A DNA stretch of 36,342 nucleotides from CAYHIN01 sp964356705. GTDB lineage: Bacteria > Patescibacteriota > Microgenomatia > CAZETR01 > Amesbacteraceae. Where the stretch lies: positions 1-36,342 of the forward strand of contig CAYHIN010000004.1 in the NCBI GenBank assembly GCA_964356705.1. The letters run 5' to 3'. Below, in pieces: positions 28,516 to 34,199 of the stretch (positions within the stretch are counted from its first letter, which is position 1; every line of letters starts with the position of its first letter). Made by a program: the position numbers and the translations under genes. Below the pieces are notes generated by a model. It made no database searches. It was not told the origin of the DNA and was given only the letters and a program-made list of their open reading frames with translations.

Positions 28516-29162
28516 CCACTCAACAAAAGATAGATGAACTAAATAAAATTGCAGAAGAGATCAAGGCCTTCAAAGGCCTCGATATCGCCAAAAATGTCAA
28601 GCATCCAGTCCCTGGCGAAGGCAATCCCGACGCAAAAATATTATTTATTGGCGAGGCCCCTGGCCAAGTAGAGGACGGCTCCGGACGCCCGTTTGTAGGT
28701 CGGTCCGGTCAGATGATGCGGACGGTTTTAACCGAGACTACTGGTATCCAGCCTGATGAAGTCTTCATCACCAACATTGTGAAATATCGCCCTCCAGACA
28801 ACAGAGATCCTTTTGACAATGAAATCGAAGCTTGTCGTGATTGGCTGGATCGCCAGATCGCAGTGATTCGGCCCAAAATTATTGTCACACTGGGTCGCTT
28901 CAGTATGGCCAAGTTTATCCCGGGCGTCACCATCTCCCGCGTCCACGGCATTCCCCGTAACATACAACTTACAACCGACAACCTACAACTAAACGTCACT
29001 GTCTTCCCCATATTCCACCCGGCAGCTGCATTACGTGGAACTGGCACCATGATGCAATTTAGGCAAGATTTTGTTAAACTACACTCACTTATCAACCCGC
29101 CCGCCCCGATCACTCCGAAACCGACTGAACCCGAAGTTCCGGCCCAAGCATCACTATTTTGA
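28512..29162 (+). CDS. Family-4-like uracil-DNA glycosylase without the Fe-S cysteines
   Basis: Excises uracil from DNA. From the ATG at 28512 (216 aa) it shows family-4 motif A (FIGEAPGQVEDGSGRPFVG, 45-63), TNIVKYRPPDNR, and motif B HPAAALR (169-175). Family 4 normally has four Cys binding an Fe4S4 cluster (CXXC at the N-terminus, KCRPP, and one later). Here the CXXC is absent, KCRPP is KYRPP (Y92), and only C108 remains. Residues 150-159 (NIQLTTDNLQ) are encoded by a heptad array. The C-terminal QASLF resembles a sliding-clamp-binding pentapeptide. An in-frame Met at 28473 lies within def and is not needed. Confidence 0.85.
   Translation: MTTQQKIDELNKIAEEIKAFKGLDIAKNVKHPVPGEGNPDAKILFIGEAPGQVEDGSGRPFVGRSGQMMRTVLTETTGIQPDEVFITNIVKYRPPDNRDPFDNEIEACRDWLDRQIAVIRPKIIVTLGRFSMAKFIPGVTISRVHGIPRNIQLTTDNLQLNVTVFPIFHPAAALRGTGTMMQFRQDFVKLHSLINPPAPITPKPTEPEVPAQASLF
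28961..28988. repeat. Heptanucleotide array inside the uracil-DNA glycosylase gene
   Basis: Four perfect-register units (CATACAA, CTTACAA, CCGACAA, CCTACAA), all sharing ACAA. The array encodes residues 150-159, between the GIP strand and the VTVFPIFHP motif B strand, where family members have a variable loop. Confidence 0.75.
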
Positions 29163-29165
29163 TTT

Positions 29166-30854
29166 ATGCAATTTACTACACGTAATTTTAAGACCCAGAC
29201 CGGCAGTCTCCAGATCTTTTCTCTCGGCGGCTTTGGCCGTGTCACCTCAAACATGTTTGTCTACGAATATGAGTCAGACATTCTTTTGGTGGACTGTGGT
29301 ATGGGCTTCCCCACCGAGGACATGTTAGGTGTAGATATTCTCATTCCAGACATCTCATATCTCCAGGATCGTATCGGCAAGATTAGGGGATTGGTCTTCA
29401 CCCACGGCCACGAGGATCACACCGGGGCCCTTCCTTATATATTGCCAAAGTTAGGCAAGATCCCGCTCTACGGTAGCAATCTGACCGCTCATCTGATCAT
29501 GGAAAAATTGGCCGAGTACGAAGGCATGCCCAAGCAGGTTAACGTCCTAGTTCCAGGGACGATTTTACAGTTAGGCAAATTTACCGTCGAATCAGTTCGC
29601 ATTTCCCACTCCATCCCCGACGCTACTAATTTGATAATCAAGACTCCGGCCGGCACCGTTTATCACGGATCAGATTTCAAATTTGACTTCACGCCCGTAG
29701 ATGGCATTTTGCCAGACGTCGGTCGCATCGGCATGGCTGGTATTCAGGGTATCGATCTCTTGCTATCGGATTCTCTCGGCTCCGAAAGACGGGGACTCAC
29801 TCCTTCGGAAAAAACTCTCGAAGGCATGTTTGAAAAAGAAATTGCCAATTGCGAAGGCCGTTTTATCGTGACCACCATGGGCAGTAATATTAGTCGCTGG
29901 CGCCAAGCCGCCGAGTGCGCCATTCGTCATGGCAGACGAGTCGCCATCTCCGGCCGCAGTATAGAGCGAAATATCGAAGTGGCCACCAAGCTCGGCTTCA
30001 TAAACATTCCCAAAACCGCTTTTGTCGAAACCCGCGATGTAAAGAAGCTCAATCCCAAAAATGTTTGTATCTTGATCGCCGGTTCCCAGGCTCAGCCAGG
30101 TTCATCTCTGGAGCGCATGGCGACAGGTGATCACAGGGATCTCAAGTTAGCAGCCGGAGACAAAGTCGTATTTTCCTCAGACTATATTCCCGGCAACGAG
30201 ACCGCCGTCCAGGCCCTCATCGATTTGATCGCCAAGATCGGAGTCGACGTAGTTTACTCCGGCATGACCGACAATCTCCACGTCTCAGGTCACGGCAGTC
30301 AGCAGGATTTGCTCCTCATGCTAGCCCTCACCAAGCCCAAGTTTGCTCTCCCCATCGGTGGTACTTATCGCCACATGATTCAGTACGGCAGGTTGGCCGA
30401 GGCCATGGGCTATGCCAAGGATCGGATTTTGTTGCCCGAGCACAATCAATCGATTATTGTCACCCCCGGCAAGGCCGTCTTAGGCCCAGTCATCGAGATG
30501 AAGAGCGTCATGGTGGATGGTCTAGGCGTAGGCGACGTCGGCAGTGTAGTGTTGCGTGATCGCAAGTCTCTGGCCGAAGAGGGCGTCGTCGTAGCCGTAG
30601 TCCAGCTCAGTCAGTCAGATCTGTCCAAGGTGGAAAATGTGGAGCTTCTTTCTAGGGGCTTCGTGTTCGACAAATACAATACCGGTTTACTAGCCGAAGC
30701 CAGTGCCAAAGTCAGACAGACTCTAGGAGCCAAAGCCGGCAAGATCGAATCTACAATCCAGGCCAGGCAATACGTCGCCGACACCCTCGAAAGGTTCTTG
30801 TTTGACAAGACCCACCGCCGCCCCATGATCCTGCCAGTAATTGTGGAAGTGTAA
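29166..30854 (+). CDS. rnj: Ribonuclease J
   Basis: A metallo-beta-lactamase/beta-CASP nuclease (endo- and 5'-3' exo-ribonuclease) central to mRNA decay and rRNA maturation. The 562-aa protein shows the zinc motif HGHEDHTG (80-87), ISHSIPD, GSDFKFD, the beta-CASP region (VTTMGSNISRWRQAAECAIRHGRRVAISGRS) and SGHGSQQDLLLMLALTKPKFALPIGG. The C-terminal domain ends RRPMILPVIVEV. A divergent copy of this last stretch lies 645 bp downstream, after a toxin-antitoxin pair. Confidence 0.96.
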   Translation: MQFTTRNFKTQTGSLQIFSLGGFGRVTSNMFVYEYESDILLVDCGMGFPTEDMLGVDILIPDISYLQDRIGKIRGLVFTHGHEDHTGALPYILPKLGKIPLYGSNLTAHLIMEKLAEYEGMPKQVNVLVPGTILQLGKFTVESVRISHSIPDATNLIIKTPAGTVYHGSDFKFDFTPVDGILPDVGRIGMAGIQGIDLLLSDSLGSERRGLTPSEKTLEGMFEKEIANCEGRFIVTTMGSNISRWRQAAECAIRHGRRVAISGRSIERNIEVATKLGFINIPKTAFVETRDVKKLNPKNVCILIAGSQAQPGSSLERMATGDHRDLKLAAGDKVVFSSDYIPGNETAVQALIDLIAKIGVDVVYSGMTDNLHVSGHGSQQDLLLMLALTKPKFALPIGGTYRHMIQYGRLAEAMGYAKDRILLPEHNQSIIVTPGKAVLGPVIEMKSVMVDGLGVGDVGSVVLRDRKSLAEEGVVVAVVQLSQSDLSKVENVELLSRGFVFDKYNTGLLAEASAKVRQTLGAKAGKIESTIQARQYVADTLERFLFDKTHRRPMILPVIVEV

Positions 30855-30858
30855 CCCT

Positions 30859-30890
30859 GTCATCCTGAACCGCCGCGAAGGATCCAGTAC
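30859..30890. repeat. Dispersed GTCATCCTGA-type repeat, copy C
   Basis: GTCATCCTGAACC, a CG-rich centre and GAAGGATCCAGTAC. It starts 4 bases after the rnj stop and separates rnj from the toxin-antitoxin pair. The end GATCCAGTAC is shared exactly with copy A. Confidence 0.75.
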
Positions 30891-30931
30891 TGTCAAACAC
30901 TCCTCTTGTCAAAATATAGTAAAATATATCT

Positions 30932-31114
30932 ATGACACCAAAAAACAAGCTCATCAAAGGCAGTCGTGTCCCCGTAGCATATCTGATCGACTACATCAAA
31001 GATGGATACTCCATTTCAGAATTCTTATCAGCTTATCCTTGGATCAAGCGTAAAGAAGTGGAATCAGTCCTAGACGAGATAAGAAAACACGCCTCGACAG
31101 GGTATGCCATCTAA
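30932..31114 (+). CDS. DUF433-type antitoxin
   Basis: A 60-aa winged-helix-like DUF433 protein: IKGSRVPVAYLIDYIKDGYSISEFLSAYPWI is the family core (usually G-TRI-V--ll---+-G-S-eEil--yP-l). It probably binds DNA and neutralises the adjacent PIN-like toxin. Overlaps the toxin gene by 11 bases, giving tight translational coupling. A degenerate -10 (TATAGT, 30915-30920) precedes it. Confidence 0.85.
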   Translation: MTPKNKLIKGSRVPVAYLIDYIKDGYSISEFLSAYPWIKRKEVESVLDEIRKHASTGYAI

Positions 31115-31493
31115 AAAACCACACATTCGGCTATATGCAGATGAGTGTTTTCCGATCACTGCTGTAACTTTTTTAAAATCACTCGGGTATTCAATAACAC
31201 ACGCATACGATCAGCGAATGACGGGTAGAAGCGATAAAGATCAACTCAAATATAGTCAAAAAGAAAAAAGAACTCTAATCACCTTTGATAGAGATTTTAT
31301 TAAGTACAAGGATTCAGATCTCACAAATCATCCTGGGGTGATTGTGCTTTCTTGCTCACCCACCCAGATCGATTCTCTGTGTAAGAAATCCTTGCCAAAG
31401 TTTTCTCAAAGCAGTTTGACCGAAGCACTGGTCATAGTTGGCTCAGATCATATCTCAAAGATGAAACACAACATCGTATCAGAGATAAAATAA
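31104..31493 (+). CDS. DUF5615 PIN-like toxin
   Basis: A 129-aa PIN-like protein of the DUF5615 family, commonly paired with DUF433 in toxin-antitoxin systems, and predicted to be a nuclease. Seen: the N-terminal acidic motif RLYADECFP, TAVTFLKSLGYSITHA, and LITFDRDFI (second acidic site). It ends in TAA (31491-31493); in the same frame downstream lies the rnj-tail fossil. The pair is the only clearly mobile-type cargo in the window. Confidence 0.82.
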   Translation: MPSKKPHIRLYADECFPITAVTFLKSLGYSITHAYDQRMTGRSDKDQLKYSQKEKRTLITFDRDFIKYKDSDLTNHPGVIVLSCSPTQIDSLCKKSLPKFSQSSLTEALVIVGSDHISKMKHNIVSEIK

Positions 31494-31499
31494 AGTAGC

Positions 31500-31532
31500 C
31501 CTTTGATTCTTCCCGTAATCGTCGAGGTGTAA
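31500..31532 (+). pseudogene. Fossil of an rnj 3' end
   Basis: Reads P-L-I-L-P-V-I-V-E-V-stop, versus P-M-I-L-P-V-I-V-E-V-stop at the end of rnj (30822-30854). The peptides differ at one residue but the DNA differs at nine or so of 33 positions, nearly all third-codon changes. No start or upstream rnj sequence adjoins it. It is a remnant of a second or earlier rnj, left on the far side of the toxin-antitoxin pair. Confidence 0.65.
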
Positions 31533-31544
31533 AATCAATAGTTT

Positions 31545-31838
31545 GTGAAATCTGTTTTCAAAAAGGATCGGTTCCAAAAAGCCCGTGGTCCATCCAAACT
31601 CCTGCAAATTATCTGCTCTTCTTGCAATCATCTTATCTGTCTATACCAAAAAGACGGCCCCGGCCTTCTCAAGCGTATATATCTCGATCGCATCCAAGAC
31701 CTCAGTGAATTTCCCAAGCAATTGATTTGTTCCAACTGTCACAAAATTTTAGGAACCCAATACATCTATGAAAAAGAAAACCGCCTTGCATATCGTCTTG
31801 TACTAGGTTCCATAGCCAAGAGAATATCTCATGTCTAA
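31545..31838 (+). CDS. Small zinc-ribbon-like protein
   Basis: Function unknown. From a GTG start (31545-31547; no better ATG) the 97-aa product has two CXXC knuckles (CSSC at about 25-28 and CSNC at about 62-65) around YQKDGPGLLKRIYLDRI, so it probably binds zinc. The end is basic. A TAAAAT 9 bases before the GTG, in the rnj fossil, may act as -10. It overlaps the following P-loop gene by 8 bases. Confidence 0.65.
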   Translation: MKSVFKKDRFQKARGPSKLLQIICSSCNHLICLYQKDGPGLLKRIYLDRIQDLSEFPKQLICSNCHKILGTQYIYEKENRLAYRLVLGSIAKRISHV

Positions 31839-32502
31839 TGAACAAATTCAGACCAACTATTTTGTAGTCACCGGTGGCCCGGGTTCAGGCAAATCCACTC
31901 TTCTGGATTACATTTCATATATAGGCTATATCACAAAACCTGAGGTCGCCCGTGTTCATATTGATACAAATCGCAGCTACGGTCTGACTACTGAGCAAAT
32001 CAGACAAGATGAACTTCTTTTCCAAAGAGAAGTTGCGTCAGAAAAGAGTTCTTTAGAGCTCAGACTGGTAAAGGATTTTTTTGGACCAGACCAGGTCTTA
32101 TTTCTGGATCGGGGATACCAGCCAGATTCTCTTGCTTACTATATAGCTGAGATACTTCGCATGAAGGCCTTAAACAAGGAATTGACGACTGATCAATTGC
32201 TTCAAGACAATCAGCTTGCAAATCTAGACTTCGGTCCTGCTAGTAGACAAAGGTTTAGATACAGAGGCATATTTATTCTTTCAGCTCTATATTTTTTTCA
32301 AAATGACTATGCCAGGACCGAGACTCAAGAGGAGGCAGAAAAAATAGATGAATTACTTTTTTCTATATATACCCATTTTGGTTATCCGGTAATTTCTATT
32401 CCAAACGCTCCTCTTCCCATCAGAGCAGAGACCTTACTAGAACATGCCCGCGACCTTCTTCCAGACTCAGACAAAAAACAAATCCCCTTCACTCGTCTAT
32501 AA
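31831..32502 (+). CDS. AAA_28/NadR-like P-loop ATPase or kinase
   Basis: A 223-aa P-loop protein with Walker A GGPGSGKSTLLD (residues 15-26), an acidic strand at FLDRGYQPDS and a LID-like basic stretch RQRFRYRGIF, then YARTETQEEAEKIDELLFSIY and a C-terminal FGYPVISIPN. This layout fits the AAA_28 (NadR/Ttd14-type) nucleoside or nucleotide kinase-like family; the substrate cannot be told. It overlaps the zinc-ribbon gene, so the two are co-translated. Confidence 0.72.
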   Translation: MSNEQIQTNYFVVTGGPGSGKSTLLDYISYIGYITKPEVARVHIDTNRSYGLTTEQIRQDELLFQREVASEKSSLELRLVKDFFGPDQVLFLDRGYQPDSLAYYIAEILRMKALNKELTTDQLLQDNQLANLDFGPASRQRFRYRGIFILSALYFFQNDYARTETQEEAEKIDELLFSIYTHFGYPVISIPNAPLPIRAETLLEHARDLLPDSDKKQIPFTRL

Positions 32503-32529
32503 TCAACATCAGTCTGCTAAAGTATAAGT

Positions 32530-34176
32530 ATGAAAAAAGCCTTCGTCTTCTTTTTCACCTCTCTTCTGTTTCTTGCTCTGGCAACGATCATTACTGGCCT
32601 TTCTCCCCGTGTTCAGACAAAAAAGTCCTCAGGTGTAATTACGATTTTGGGTCATAAGGCCTGGAGCAATTGCAGCAGTTTTTATCACTCAATTATTGAT
32701 AACTCAAGAAACTATTATGCTTGCCAAGGTGGAGTTCAGGTAACTGATAAAGCCAATAGAGTAGTAGATCAGATAACTATGGCAGACGGACTGTCAAATC
32801 AATATGTCAATTCGCTTGTAAAAAAAGACAACACCCTCTATATAGGCACTCAGGATGGAGTCACTGTCTTCGATCTAATCACTCGCCAGGCCAAAAAGAT
32901 TAGTGTCAAAGAAGGCTTGGTCAATGGCTCAAATATTCTTGTTAAAGAAGACGGGGATTACATTTGGGTAGGCACTTTCAATGGTGTAAGTAAAATTGAT
33001 ACTCGAGATTTATCGATTCAGAACTTTACTTCCGAATTAGGCCCCAGTCCCATTCATAACGTAAGAAATATTCTAGTCACTCCATCCTCTGTTTACTTCG
33101 TTTATGTCGCAGGTGGGGACTCAACCGGAGGGATTGCCCGGTATGACAAATTTCAAAACAGCTGGACCCACTCAACTGCCTCCGATTTTATCTCGAACAG
33201 CAAGCCAAAAGATCGTTTAGACTTTAGTTTAATTTCAGAAAAAGACGATAATATTTTAGTTGGAGACACACATGAAACTTGGCAAAGCTTAAATGCCCCA
33301 GGCAATGATTGGTCCAAAGTTGAGACACCCTCCTTTTCTGGCTATCCCCAACCTGGCACACCTATTCTATTAGATCGACCTCTAATCTTTGACAGCTTGC
33401 TTGCAGCAATTGACTCACATCTATTTTTTGCCTCCGGTAATGAAATTTGGAAATTAAATTTACAAGACCTTTCTTTCTCTCAAGCATTGTCTCTGCCGCT
33501 CGAAGTTCAGTCCAACATACTTTTTATACCAATCTTGGGATCTTCCCAGATATTTATCTATGGTCAGAGTTGCGGTATGGGCTGTGGTGAACCAAAAATG
33601 TATATCTACGATTATTCAAATTCGATCACTACTCCCATAAGTCTCCCCTCAGAGATTGATAGCAGCCAGACTGACTACCCATCATTCTTGCCACTCTTCG
33701 AGTCAGCGAATATAGACTTGCCACTACGTTTTGCAGTCAGCACAATTGGCGTCGCCTCTCTCGACCCAGTCAGTCTTGCTTGGAGCAGCACCATCGAAGG
33801 AATTCAGCCACCTCTTGACGAACAACAAAGTCCCTATGTCCCACAATTTACCTTCTCAACTACTGGCTCATTCGACATTTCAGCAGTGTCTGAGATCTCA
33901 GATATCATAGTCCCAGAGATTACTATGGTTCCCGAAAAATACAGTCCTTTCGGCTGGCCGGACAAAGTAAGATATCAGCCCTCGTTCCTTATAGACGATT
34001 TGGTCTGGACAGGTTCAAATCGCGGCCTCAAAGTTTTTTCCCCTAATACAGGTCGAGCCCAGCTCATCTCCACCTCTGATGGACTAACGTCCAACCAAAT
34101 TATTCAGTATTTAATCTTGTCAAAACATCTTATTGTTAGGACTAACGCCGGGCTTTCGGTGATTCAATATCGATAG
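32530..34176 (+). CDS. Membrane-anchored or secreted beta-propeller-like protein
   Basis: The 548-aa protein has an N-terminal signal or anchor (KKAFVFFFTSLLFLALATIITGL) and then repeated blades of the two-component-regulator-propeller type: TMADGLSNQYVNSLVKKDNTLYIGTQDGVTVFD, VKEGLVNGSNILVKEDGDYIWVGTFNGVSKID, and near the end VWTGSNRGLKVF with STSDGLTSNQI. Cys pairs (CSSFYH..C; CGMGCGEP) suggest an oxidising extracytoplasmic site. No kinase or catalytic domain follows. Probably an extracellular sensor or binding protein. A TGCTAAAGT extended -10-like box ends 6 bases before the ATG. Confidence 0.7.
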   Translation: MKKAFVFFFTSLLFLALATIITGLSPRVQTKKSSGVITILGHKAWSNCSSFYHSIIDNSRNYYACQGGVQVTDKANRVVDQITMADGLSNQYVNSLVKKDNTLYIGTQDGVTVFDLITRQAKKISVKEGLVNGSNILVKEDGDYIWVGTFNGVSKIDTRDLSIQNFTSELGPSPIHNVRNILVTPSSVYFVYVAGGDSTGGIARYDKFQNSWTHSTASDFISNSKPKDRLDFSLISEKDDNILVGDTHETWQSLNAPGNDWSKVETPSFSGYPQPGTPILLDRPLIFDSLLAAIDSHLFFASGNEIWKLNLQDLSFSQALSLPLEVQSNILFIPILGSSQIFIYGQSCGMGCGEPKMYIYDYSNSITTPISLPSEIDSSQTDYPSFLPLFESANIDLPLRFAVSTIGVASLDPVSLAWSSTIEGIQPPLDEQQSPYVPQFTFSTTGSFDISAVSEISDIIVPEITMVPEKYSPFGWPDKVRYQPSFLIDDLVWTGSNRGLKVFSPNTGRAQLISTSDGLTSNQIIQYLILSKHLIVRTNAGLSVIQYR

Positions 34177-34186
34177 CTGACTAGGG

Positions 34187-34192
34187 TATAAT
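34187..34192 (+). promoter_or_regulatory. ftsK -10 box
   Basis: A perfect TATAAT 7 bases before the ftsK ATG at 34200. The predicted start site falls on the start codon itself (leaderless). No strong -35 found. Confidence 0.5.
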
Positions 34193-34199
34193 AATTCCG

